Assembly: GCA_937877535.1 (NCBI GenBank)
Contig: CALFJF010000037.1
Location: 1-32,502 of the forward strand
Reading direction: 5' to 3'
DNA length: 32,502 nt
From: an uncultured Treponema sp.
GTDB taxonomy: Bacteria > Spirochaetota > Spirochaetia > Treponematales > Treponemataceae
Shown: one piece after another, positions 7,032 to 13,723 of the stretch
How the letters are laid out: every line of letters starts with the position of its first letter
How positions within the stretch are numbered: position 1 is the first letter of the stretch
Translations under genes and position numbers: made by a program
The notes under the pieces: model-generated
Told to the model about the DNA's origin: nothing
Databases searched by the model: none
Seen by the model: only the letters and a program-made list of their open reading frames with translations

Positions 7032-7370
7032 TTATTTTACCTTTGTGTAGGTATTATCGGAATATGAAATAGAAGAACCGTCTTCCTTATACCCAAAAGG
7101 GTCCCATTCTCTACCACCTTCGTAAAACATACCCGACAAGGTGGCTGGGTCTAATGTATATGTTAATTCTATAGACCTTGTATCGCCATCATAGGTATAG
7201 GTATTGGTACATTCTTTTTCCGAAGTAAAAACCCAAGTCTCATCGTGTCCTTCATAAGTATGCCCCTTGAGCGGGTTCTTTGAGCCGCAGCTTGCGAGCG
7301 CAAGCACCATCATTCCTGCAAGAAGAGCCATTGCGATTCTTGCGACCAGTTTTGTTCCCTGTGTTTTCAT
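7032..7370 (-). CDS. Small lipoprotein, unknown function
   Basis: 112 residues from MKTQGTK. AAAGGAG lies 6-7 nt before the ATG at 7370, so the longer frame to 7433 is not used. Residues 1-29 form a type II signal peptide with lipobox LASC (lipid-modified Cys near 28). The mature part is short, polar and Thr/Tyr-rich (KGHTYEGHDETWVF, TNTYTYDGDTRSIELTYTLD, SSISYSDNTYTKVK). It suggests a small beta-barrel or lipocalin-like fold that anchors to a membrane. Single-gene unit, with a structured leader upstream and a terminator downstream. Confidence 0.65.
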   Translation of the reverse strand: MKTQGTKLVARIAMALLAGMMVLALASCGSKNPLKGHTYEGHDETWVFTSEKECTNTYTYDGDTRSIELTYTLDPATLSGMFYEGGREWDPFGYKEDGSSISYSDNTYTKVK

Positions 7371-7520
7371 GTTGAAAACTCCTTTGCGCTTAAAGTCCGC
7401 CGACTTTTGTATTTCTTCCGCCCATGCGGGCACGAAGGTGCGTGTTAGGTTGCCGGGTCACGCCCGACAATGACAGCGCGGTGGTTTCGATTGCACTCAA
7501 CCACCGCGCCGTGCATAAAC
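7371..7520 (-). promoter_or_regulatory. Structured 5' leader of the small lipoprotein gene
   Basis: Upstream of the lipoprotein ATG a perfect 11-bp inverted repeat (GCGCGGTGGTT at 7476-7486, AACCACCGCGC at 7499-7509, 12-nt loop) is followed by a short CGGG/CCCG hairpin (7454-7466). Together with the terminator-like hairpin just before it, this looks like a cis-acting RNA element or an interspersed repeat. It does not match a riboswitch I can name. No promoter can be placed with confidence. Confidence 0.35.
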
Positions 7521-7583
7521 AAAAAGCCCTCCGCTGACCGAAGCGCGGGGTGCAAGGCACGGGCGCACGGCGAGCCGAGGGCT
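7521..7583 (-). terminator. Terminator-like hairpin with long loop
   Basis: On the minus strand AGCCCTC (7583-7577) pairs with GAGGGCT (7531-7525), followed at once by TTTT. The loop is long and GC-rich and can fold further. It may terminate transcripts of the MNT/HEPN pair, whose last gene ends about 300 nt upstream, or act as an attenuator for the lipoprotein gene. Confidence 0.4.
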
Positions 7584-7879
7584 GATGTGTGAGGAAGTGG
7601 AATGTATTTGTGGATTGTACCAACAACAAGGGGCTTAAGCCCCTTGTCAACGCTATGTGGGCAGAGTTCGCTCTGAGCGAATCTGCGAATCTGCGAAATT
7701 ATACGGGCAGGGTTGCTCGTGTCAAGTGGTTTTGAGAAAAAGTGAACTTTTTTCGCGGGTTGCGCTTCGCATAGAGAGAGTATAGCACATATTGCGGCTT
7801 TTGTGGGGGAATTTGGGGAATATTTTGCAGATTTTGCGGGGAAATACGCAAAAAAGTTCCCGCGTATGCAATTTCGCAA
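7584..7879. other. Gene-free stretch with strong palindromes
   Basis: No believable gene: the 144-codon minus-strand frame across 7445-7879 only translates the hairpins. A perfect 22-bp palindrome occupies 7626-7647 (core GGGGCTTAAGCCCC). A second hairpin, GCAGAgTTCGC with GCGAATCTGC, spans about 7662-7687. Neither is followed by a T-run on either strand. They could be protein-binding sites, repeats or mRNA ends. Confidence 0.4.
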
Positions 7880-8215
7880 TCAGCTCTTGCGCTCGTACAG
7901 AGTCTTTCCGCGCCGTTTTATGTGGTCGATGAGGTCGGGATTTTTCAGTTCCGAGAAAATCGAAACGTCCACGAGATACGGGAGGCTCGAATCGTCAAAT
8001 TCGTTCCAGATTTTTGAGAGGTCGCTTGAAGAAAAGCCGCCGTCAGCGATTAGCGTCATGTCGATGTCGGAGCCTTCGCGGAAATTTCCCATCGCGCGGC
8101 TTCCATAGACGACGACGCGCTCAACCTGCGGGAATTTTTCGTAGATCCCCGTGATGATTGACATGGATTTTTCGGAAAGACCGAATTCATTAAGTGGAAC
8201 ATCAAACAAGGGCAT
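7880..8215 (-). CDS. MNT-type nucleotidyltransferase, antitoxin of a HEPN/MNT pair
   Basis: 111 residues from MPLFDVPLNEF. GGAGA precedes the ATG at 8215, and the longer frame to 8251 lies within the upstream gene. The minimal nucleotidyltransferase signature GSRAMGNFREGSDID, i.e. G-S-x10-D-x-D, is at about residues 38-52. In characterised HEPN/MNT systems the MNT protein AMPylates the HEPN toxin and neutralises it. The HEPN gene overlaps this start by 14 bp, so the two are translated together. The pair sits directly downstream of sufB, where more suf genes might be expected. Confidence 0.85.
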   Translation of the reverse strand: MPLFDVPLNEFGLSEKSMSIITGIYEKFPQVERVVVYGSRAMGNFREGSDIDMTLIADGGFSSSDLSKIWNEFDDSSLPYLVDVSIFSELKNPDLIDHIKRRGKTLYERKS

Positions 8216-8615
8216 CGAGCGTTTTCTCCAGAGCCGAAAAGCACGGCTCAAATTTATCAGTTATCAGAGCGAGAAGTTTTTCCGCGTCCGCCTCGTCGTA
8301 GGTGTGGCTGCTGAGATTCCGCGCCTTAATCATATCAATCCAAATTTCCCCGTCGGAAATGAGGGCGCGGTTGAACGCGTTTCTGTAAGCGTCGCGGCTC
8401 CCGATGATGCCAGTGAAGCCCTGATATTCAAGGTAGTCCTTCATCACCTTCCAAGAAAGCTCCTGCGTAAACTCAAACGCCTGAATGATTCCGCCCCGCT
8501 CAAGCTCGGAAAGCCCGCGCTCTTTTTGAAGCGCAAGCCCCCGCCGCAACACCGCGAGTGCCTTTTTGTAATTTGAAAACCGCTGCTTCCAGCGGATGTC
8601 CTCTGATTCTGTCAT
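8202..8615 (-). CDS. HEPN-type toxin (HI0074-like nucleotidyltransferase partner)
   Basis: 137 residues; the start at 8615 has GAGGAC upstream. It is all-helical, with IIQAFEFTQELSWKVMKDYLEYQGF typical of the NTase substrate-binding/HI0074 family. The HEPN ribonuclease motif R-x4-H is intact: Arg 99 to His 104 in RNLSSH, followed by TYDEADAEKLL. HEPN proteins with this motif act as metal-independent RNases that stop growth. The MNT gene that follows is the expected antitoxin. Alternatives, such as a non-toxic NTase subunit, cannot be excluded, but both catalytic motifs are present. Confidence 0.85.
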   Translation of the reverse strand: MTESEDIRWKQRFSNYKKALAVLRRGLALQKERGLSELERGGIIQAFEFTQELSWKVMKDYLEYQGFTGIIGSRDAYRNAFNRALISDGEIWIDMIKARNLSSHTYDEADAEKLLALITDKFEPCFSALEKTLDALV

Positions 8616-8642
8616 AGTAAGTCCTCATTTTTCCGCAATAAT

Positions 8643-10046
8643 TTACAAATTCCCCTTCATCTCCAGCCGAATCAGGTTGTTCATCTCCACGGCGTATTCG
8701 AGCGGAAGCTCCTTGCTCACGGGGTTGGCGAATCCGCTCACAATCATTGTGCGCGCCTCCTCCTCGCTGATTCCGCGGCTCATCAGGTAAAACACCGCGT
8801 CGTTACTGATGCGCCCGATTTTCGCCTCGTGACCCACATCGCAGTCGTCGGTGTGAATGTCCATTGCGGGAACGGTGTCGCTTCGGGAGATGTTGTCGAG
8901 CATGAGGCTTTCGCAGGAAACGCTCGCGCGACTTCCCGCAGCTTTTTTGTCGATGTAGATGGCGCTTCGGTAGGTGGAGACGCCGCCCGACTTTGAGAGC
9001 GACTTTGTGGTGATGACGCTGGAAGTGTTCGGCGCAAGGTGCACCATTTTTGCGCCCGTGTCAAGGTTCTGCCCCTCGCCCGCAAAGGTCACGCCCGTGA
9101 ACTCCGCGCGGCTGTTCGCGCCAATCAAATCGCTTTCGGGGTAGAGATAGGAGATGTGGCTTCCGAACGAGCCAGACACCCACTCGACCGAGCCGCCTTC
9201 TTCCACGCGCGCGCGCTTGGTGTTCAGGTTGTACATGTTCTTTGACCAGTTTTCAACCGTGGAATAGCGCAGGTGCGCGCCTTTTTTCACATAGAGTTCA
9301 ACGCAGCCTGCGTGCAGGTTCGCCACATTGTACTTGGGGGCGGAACAGCCTTCGATAAAGTGCAAGTCCGCGCCCTCGTCCACGATAATCAGCGTGTGCT
9401 CAAACTGCCCCGCGCCCTTCGCGTTCAGACGGAAATAGGATTGCAAGGGAACTTCAACCTTCACGCCCTTGGGCACATAGACGAACGACCCGCCCGACCA
9501 GACCGCCCCGTGCAGCGCGGCAAATTTGTGGTCGCCCGGCTTCACCAGCTGCATAAAATGCTCGCGCACCATGTCCGCGTACTCACCGCGAAGCGAGCTT
9601 TCAAAATCCGTGTAGATGACGCCCTGCTTTGCAACCTCGTCCTGCAAGTTGTGGTAGACCAACTCCGAATCGTACTGCGCCCCCACGCCCGCAAGACTCG
9701 TCCGCTCCGCCTCTGGGATTCCGAGTTTTTCAAAAGTGTCCTTGATGTCATCGGGAACATCCTCCCATTTCGCCTGCATTTTCGTGTTCGGGCGCACATA
9801 AGTCGCAATCTCGTCGATGTGCAGCCCACTGATGTCAGGTCCCCACTCAGGCACACGAAGCTCATTGTAGATTTTGAGCGCGTTCTGGCGGAATTCGCGC
9901 ATCCAGTCGGGGTCGTTCTTGTCCTCGGAAAGTTTTCGCACGATGTCCTCGGTCAAGCCCGCCTTGTTGCGGTATGCCCCGCGCTCCTCGTTGCGGAAAT
10001 CGTAGGGGGAGGTGTTTATCTCGGTGATGGTGGTGTTTTCTGACAT
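8643..10046 (-). CDS. sufB: Fe-S cluster assembly scaffold SufB
   Basis: 467 residues, full length for SufB. With SufC (and SufD elsewhere) it forms the scaffold complex that builds Fe-S clusters in the cytosol. Diagnostic stretches include ISGLHIDEIATYVRPNTK, FAALHGAVWSGGSFVYVPKG, HFIEGCSAPKYN, SWSKNMYNLNTKR-like VENWSKNMYNLNTKR, GEGQNLDTGAKMVHLAPNTS and DIHTDDCDVGHEAKIGRISN. AAGGAG precedes the ATG at 10046. Its normal operon partner sufC ends 5.7 kb upstream on the same strand, with an accessory island in between. The stop codon of the vapC remnant overlaps its ribosome-binding site. No sufD or sufS is present in the window. Confidence 0.95.
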   Translation of the reverse strand: MSENTTITEINTSPYDFRNEERGAYRNKAGLTEDIVRKLSEDKNDPDWMREFRQNALKIYNELRVPEWGPDISGLHIDEIATYVRPNTKMQAKWEDVPDDIKDTFEKLGIPEAERTSLAGVGAQYDSELVYHNLQDEVAKQGVIYTDFESSLRGEYADMVREHFMQLVKPGDHKFAALHGAVWSGGSFVYVPKGVKVEVPLQSYFRLNAKGAGQFEHTLIIVDEGADLHFIEGCSAPKYNVANLHAGCVELYVKKGAHLRYSTVENWSKNMYNLNTKRARVEEGGSVEWVSGSFGSHISYLYPESDLIGANSRAEFTGVTFAGEGQNLDTGAKMVHLAPNTSSVITTKSLSKSGGVSTYRSAIYIDKKAAGSRASVSCESLMLDNISRSDTVPAMDIHTDDCDVGHEAKIGRISNDAVFYLMSRGISEEEARTMIVSGFANPVSKELPLEYAVEMNNLIRLEMKGNL

Positions 10047-10055
10047 ATATGCTCC

Positions 10056-10240
10056 TTATGGTTTTGTCTGTTCAGCGTTCTCGTTAAACCAATTTTCAAT
10101 TTTGAGCGGAAAATGCGCCTGAATCGGCTCAAAGTCTTTCACATTCCGCGTTACAAGAATCAAATCTTTTGCAAGCGCAACAGCAGCAATCTGGATTCTT
10201 GTAGATTTCACGAGAGCGTGGCGGGGCAAATGCGTTTTGC
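10056..10240 (-). pseudogene. VapC-like PIN toxin, C-terminal remnant
   Basis: The translation TRIQIAAVALAKDLILVTRN followed by VKDFEPI and LKIENWF is the C-terminal third of a VapC/PIN ribonuclease, with the ALA-x4-LVTRN-x-KDF signature. The N-terminal two thirds, holding the first catalytic Asp (normally in an LLDTN-like motif) and the central helices, are absent. Upstream of about 10240 the frame only re-reads antitoxin DNA. There is no start of its own. It is an internal-deletion scar of a vapBC pair, and its TAA lies inside the Shine-Dalgarno region of sufB. Confidence 0.7.
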
Positions 10241-10440
10241 ATAAATGCAGAATCCTCAGGATTTGAGAATAAGCTCGCAGAATCATTTCGCCACAGTGCA
10301 AGTGCATTTTCGTAGGAATTACTGTTTTCAAACGCCGAGAAATGCTCTTTTAGCTTGAGATACACGATGAACTGGCTGATTTCCGAAATGTAAGATTCTG
10401 GCAATGCTCGGATTTCTTTTTCTAATGCTGTGTGGCTCAT
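10129..10440 (-). CDS. VapB-type antitoxin (DUF2281-like) with aberrant C-terminus
   Basis: 103 residues; GAGGAGG lies 9 nt before the ATG at 10440. The first ~75 residues look like a normal short antitoxin: MSHTALEKEIRALPESYISEISQFIVYLKLKEHF, then an ALALWRNDSASLFSNPEDSAF linker that would wrap the toxin. From about residue 76 the frame runs out of register through the vapC remnant and ends in a Cys-rich tail (CCCCACK), unlike any antitoxin. It is therefore probably extended by the same deletion that removed the toxin. It starts 18 bp after the OLD-gene stop and may be co-transcribed with that gene. Confidence 0.6.
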   Translation of the reverse strand: MSHTALEKEIRALPESYISEISQFIVYLKLKEHFSAFENSNSYENALALWRNDSASLFSNPEDSAFMQNAFAPPRSREIYKNPDCCCCACKRFDSCNAECERL

Positions 10441-10458
10441 GAATCAGTTCCTCCTCTT

Positions 10459-12354
10459 TTATGCTATGGCTGAAAACAAAGTATCAAATAACTTTGCAAA
10501 ATTCGCCTTTGTTTCTTCAGATATTTTATCCTTGTTTTTCAATATCTGATTCTTAAAGACTGTAGATGTCGAGGCATGTTTTACAGCTTTTCCATTATCA
10601 TCAACTAGACCGAATTGTATCACATCATCTGATGAAAATAAAGATTCTATCGCCTTAAAACTTGTGTCGGCATCGCTCAAAGAAATAATGGTAAAATCCT
10701 TGTTGCCGTTGTTCACTTCCTTCATGCAAGCACCCGCTTTGTCATTATCTACAAGAAGAATCGGGTCTTTCTTTCGGATTTCCAGCAGACGCTTGCTGAT
10801 TCTTATGCTTTCTTCTTTTGTTTTTCCCAAGCCGTTTATCGGCAGGAATGTTATGCCTGTCTTACCAAGCAGTTTTTTGAATGCAGTAAGATAATTGTAA
10901 TCGGTGATGCCTTCAACAAAGACCACTTTTTCTTCTGGATTTACAAGAATGTGGTTTTCTACCGTCAGAGAATCTTTTACAGGCAAAAGAGAGTCGGGGT
11001 CATTCGCATTTACAGCGGCAAAATTATTTTCGATGGAAGAAATATTATCTTTGTTGACAACTACGCGAAGTTCATCTAGATAATCCAAGTCAATCAGAAA
11101 CGGAGAATGCGTTGCGATAACGATGGTAATATCATTTCTGATGGCAAAATCCTTCAAAAATCCGCGCAATTCCCGCTGACCTTTTACATGAAGGTTTGTC
11201 GCAGGCTCGTCCATAATGATGATGTCGCCCGCATTAAGCGTTGTCGAATTCAGCAAATTGAAGAAGAGGTTGAAGAACCATCTGAATCCCGTTGATTGGT
11301 AGTCAAGGGAAATGCTCTGCTCACCACGGAACAACGAGAAGAAAATTCGTTCACTTTCCAAATCGATTTTAAAAGAATAAGTTGCATCTTCGATAAAATA
11401 TAGTTTGTTGAATTTTTCTGCCACAGCCTTGAGTTTTTTATTTATCTTGCTTTCTAGCTGAGACAAAACACCCTTGTTATTTTGCTTTCGGAAAGTTTCA
11501 TAGGCATTTTTTATTGTGGAAGTATCAAATTCTATAGATTTGAATAACGCAGAGAAAAATCTATTGTTTTGTATATTGTTGTAATCTGAAACTAAATTGT
11601 TATTTGATACATCGTTGTTTTTATAAGTCAGAATTGTTGGGATAAAATCGTAACCGTATTTTGAGGAATACTTTTCGTTTGCGATTGACTTAAAATCCTT
11701 GTTGACAATGTTTCGGACAGACGAATATTCTTTCATAATCTCAGTATTTCTTGTTTGGTTATAAAAGTTATTCCAATGTCCACTACGTCCATATTGTCTT
11801 TTTAGAAATTCTAATGTATGAAAAACTTCGTCGGCGACAGCAGGTAATTCGTTGTCAGAGAATTGCCCCTCTTCATACTTTTCAGAAAAAGATTTTAATA
11901 AATCATACAACTTTGCTGTTCCAATATAGTTCCTTTCTATATCAGAAATTCTACGTAGACTTTCTGGGAAGTTCTCAATAGTTATAAATTGGAATTTGAT
12001 TTCATCATCCGCATCAGTAGGATATACAACCTCATCTGTCTGCTGATAGGCTTTCTTATACGAAAATTCATCCTCTTTTTTCTGATTTCGCGCAAAAAGA
12101 GTGAGAGCGGGCTTTCTGCATGCTTCTTCCATGTACAAGTCGGTAACATCGCGCTCTTGAATCTGCTTGTTTCCAAAAGTCTCAAGAGCGGTAAGGACAT
12201 TTGATTTCCCGGAGTTATTCGCGCCGATAAGGATGACTAAATCGCCAAGTTCGCCTTTGTTCAGCGAGTTGTTGAGAACGAGGCGCTCGTGATATGGCTT
12301 TCCGTCTTTAAATCCTATGTTTCTGTAGCCTTCGATTCTTAATGACCTTTCCAT
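10459..12354 (-). CDS. OLD-family nuclease: AAA ATPase with TOPRIM domain
   Basis: 631 residues. The N-terminal ABC-type ATPase has Walker A GANNSGKSN at 44-52, a signature-like YQSTGFRWFF, Walker B IIIMDEP (Asp 382, Glu 383) and the H-loop THSP (His 416). A TOPRIM nuclease domain starts near 477: FVEGITD with Glu 481, PINGLGK, LVDNDKAG with Asp 536/Asp 538, then IESLFSSDDV. All metal-binding acids expected for OLD nucleases are there. OLD proteins such as P2 Old and GajA of Gabija act in phage defence. GajA works with a UvrD-like helicase, which is absent here. Instead the gene lies 2 bp downstream of a small HTH gene, with GGAG before its ATG. Strongly AT-rich compared with sufB. Confidence 0.85.
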   Translation of the reverse strand: MERSLRIEGYRNIGFKDGKPYHERLVLNNSLNKGELGDLVILIGANNSGKSNVLTALETFGNKQIQERDVTDLYMEEACRKPALTLFARNQKKEDEFSYKKAYQQTDEVVYPTDADDEIKFQFITIENFPESLRRISDIERNYIGTAKLYDLLKSFSEKYEEGQFSDNELPAVADEVFHTLEFLKRQYGRSGHWNNFYNQTRNTEIMKEYSSVRNIVNKDFKSIANEKYSSKYGYDFIPTILTYKNNDVSNNNLVSDYNNIQNNRFFSALFKSIEFDTSTIKNAYETFRKQNNKGVLSQLESKINKKLKAVAEKFNKLYFIEDATYSFKIDLESERIFFSLFRGEQSISLDYQSTGFRWFFNLFFNLLNSTTLNAGDIIIMDEPATNLHVKGQRELRGFLKDFAIRNDITIVIATHSPFLIDLDYLDELRVVVNKDNISSIENNFAAVNANDPDSLLPVKDSLTVENHILVNPEEKVVFVEGITDYNYLTAFKKLLGKTGITFLPINGLGKTKEESIRISKRLLEIRKKDPILLVDNDKAGACMKEVNNGNKDFTIISLSDADTSFKAIESLFSSDDVIQFGLVDDNGKAVKHASTSTVFKNQILKNKDKISEETKANFAKLFDTLFSAIA

Positions 12355-12356
12355 AA

Positions 12357-12833
12357 TTATTCATCTCCTTCTGTATCAAGAATAGTTTTTATATCATCAA
12401 ACGGCTTTAAAAATGCAATCTCTTTGTCCGAGAGTTTTCGTTTTCTTAGTAGCGGATAGATTTTCAGCAAGTATGTTACCGCGTCATCGTAATCTGTTTT
12501 TTGCACAATCAATTCTATGAACTGGCTTTTTGCAGATTCGGGATTGGCGATAAGATAGCGTTTTATCTGATTGTAAACGCGATTTTCTGCGGTGTCGCCA
12601 AGTTCTTTTTCTTCAACAAGATTTGTCAGAATATAAGAAACAACGGTCTTTTTTCCAATCAGAGGGTTTTCATCAATATATTTAAAAAGTTTTAGGACAT
12701 GCTTGTTGATTACGGAACTGTCGCCCGAATCATACGCCTCGATGAATTTGTACATCGTTGGGCGTGATATTTGCAGGTAATCCGAGAGTTCGGTAATCTT
12801 TAACTCCATGTCCTTCAATCGTTCCTTTATCAT
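12357..12833 (-). CDS. HTH protein paired with the OLD nuclease
   Basis: 158 residues from ATG 12833. A helix-turn-helix at about 12-33 (ITELSDYLQISRPTMYKFIE) resembles lambda-repressor/MerR-like recognition helices. The rest is helical: VLKLFKYIDENPLIGKKTVV, then ENRVYNQIKRYLIANPESAK and LLKIYPLLRKRKLSDKEIAFL. No enzymatic motif. It is followed 2 bp later by the OLD ATPase-TOPRIM gene. Its promoter overlaps a palindrome, so it probably represses its own operon or senses a target for the nuclease. There is no good Shine-Dalgarno before 12833. The mRNA may be leaderless, or the internal TTG or ATG (12809) may be used; the HTH begins just after 12809, so the longer form is preferred. Confidence 0.7.
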   Translation of the reverse strand: MIKERLKDMELKITELSDYLQISRPTMYKFIEAYDSGDSSVINKHVLKLFKYIDENPLIGKKTVVSYILTNLVEEKELGDTAENRVYNQIKRYLIANPESAKSQFIELIVQKTDYDDAVTYLLKIYPLLRKRKLSDKEIAFLKPFDDIKTILDTEGDE

Positions 12834-12834
12834 A

Positions 12835-12871
12835 TGTAAAATATTTTACACTGTTTTACATTTTCTGTAAA
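12835..12871 (-). promoter_or_regulatory. Promoter and palindromic operator of the HTH-OLD operon
   Basis: On the minus strand TTTACA (12871-12866), a 17-nt spacer and TAAAAT (12848-12843) form a good sigma-70 promoter. The -10 box lies within a perfect 16-bp palindrome, TGTAAAATATTTTACA (12835-12850), ending one base before the ATG triplet. A second inverted pair, TTTACA/TGTAAA, lies at 12855-12871 over the -35 box. Two similar TGTAAA-based sites covering the promoter fit autoregulation by the HTH protein. Confidence 0.6.
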
Positions 12872-12880
12872 GTGTTTTTT

Positions 12881-13132
12881 TTATTTTATCCCCCGCACCC
12901 GCTCCATAATCCGCGCGACCGCGTTGTAATTGTGATACCGCTCGTAACTGCTCATCTTGTTTTCCTCGCTCTTTTTGATGAGAGCCTCATGCCAGTACGC
13001 AATCAGTGCGCGGCGAACACCGTCCAACGAAAAAAGTTCAAGCGCATCAGAGAAAGTTCCATCAAACTGAATGCTTGCGGAGTGCGGAAGCGCAGTCGCG
13101 TAGGTTTTCGTGCTGATTGTGCCATTGTGCTT
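12881..13132 (-). pseudogene. C-terminal piece of the frameshifted GIY-YIG gene
   Basis: In this frame the sequence after the A6 run reads KHNGTISTKTYATALPHSAS, then FSDALELFSLDGVRRALIAYWHEALIKK and a basic end (MERVRGIK). It continues naturally from LDFPDVKKWLKK of the upstream frame. Removing one A from the run at 13131-13136 joins the two into one protein of about 280 residues. No start or ribosome-binding site of its own is seen, although an ATG at 13165 opens the frame. Confidence 0.6.
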
Positions 13133-13721
13133 TTTTGAGCCACTTCTTGACATCGGGAAAATCAAGAATCAGAGAATCGAGCATCAGCATATTCGCCTGC
13201 GGACTGCCGTTTTTTCCGAGCGTGCTGAACGCAACTTCGTGGCTTCCGATGTTCAGCGTGAAGTACCGACCGCCGTTCGTGGACGGAAAAAGCACGAAAG
13301 TCCAGATTCCCTGCTGCTCAATCCAGTGGAAAAGCCCCGTGAATGTGAAAAGCCGCACGATGTACGACAAAAACGCCTCGTCCAGAAACATTCGGTCAAT
13401 TTTCGGCTTGTAGACGATTTCTTCGTCGTTCAGCTCATTCAGAGCCTGTGACGCTTCGGCGACCGAAAGGCGAAACAGTTCCTTCTGATTTTTGATTTCC
13501 GTATTCAGCGCGCTCCGAAAGCGGTAATGAAGATTATGCTCCACCACCCGCCAGTCCGTCACCTGCCGAAAGTCCGCGAGAATCCAAGTTCCGAGCGACT
13601 TGTACGGCTCGGTCGCGTTGATTTCCTTGATTCGTTTGAGCGGCGGATAGTCCGTGCCGCCGATTTTTACGCAGTCGCAATTTTGAGATTGGAGAATGTA
13701 GACATAACCGCGATTTTCCAT
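13062..13721 (-). CDS. GIY-YIG nuclease-like protein (T5orf172/MUG113-like), prematurely ended by a frameshift
   Basis: 219 residues as read from ATG 13721, 2 bp after the DUF1016 stop; the longer frame to 13865 overlaps that gene. The N-terminus has YVYILQSQNCDCVKIGGTDY then PPLKRIKEINA and DWRVVEHNLHYRFRSAL, the order of tyrosine-strand, Arg and Glu/His elements found in T5orf172/MUG113 relatives of GIY-YIG endonucleases. The middle (GYFTLNIGSHEVAFS-like GGRYFTLNIGSHEVAFSTLG) is a separate domain of unknown role. After WLKK the frame goes wrong, and the last ~22 residues are spurious. It is a DNA-cutting enzyme by family, target unknown. Third in the alkD-DUF1016-GIY operon. Confidence 0.6.
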   Translation of the reverse strand: MENRGYVYILQSQNCDCVKIGGTDYPPLKRIKEINATEPYKSLGTWILADFRQVTDWRVVEHNLHYRFRSALNTEIKNQKELFRLSVAEASQALNELNDEEIVYKPKIDRMFLDEAFLSYIVRLFTFTGLFHWIEQQGIWTFVLFPSTNGGRYFTLNIGSHEVAFSTLGKNGSPQANMLMLDSLILDFPDVKKWLKKAQWHNQHENLRDCASALRKHSV

Positions 13722-13723
13722 TA

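Noticed and set aside
7441..7470. SAM-type riboswitch, suggested by CCCGGCAACC on the minus strand
   Set aside because: Only this short word agrees; the surrounding stems and the second conserved core of the SAM-I class are absent, and the gene downstream is an unrelated lipoprotein.
7445..7879. 144-residue minus-strand frame as a gene
   Set aside because: It only translates palindromes and terminator-like DNA, has no ribosome-binding site, and shows no domain or hydrophobic pattern.
9273..10043. 256-residue plus-strand frame opposite sufB
   Set aside because: It is the antisense shadow of sufB, caused by high GC at third positions; no ribosome-binding site and an Arg/His-rich composition.
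10459..12833. Gabija, PARIS or retron assignment for the OLD module
   Set aside because: No UvrD-like helicase, no separate TOPRIM/DUF4435 effector and no reverse transcriptase lie beside it; the only close partner is the HTH protein.
13100..13140. Programmed -1 ribosomal frameshift in the GIY-YIG gene
   Set aside because: The frame change needs one base to be skipped (+1), not re-read, and the A6 run is not in the register of a -1 slippery heptamer; an indel or transcriptional slippage is simpler.
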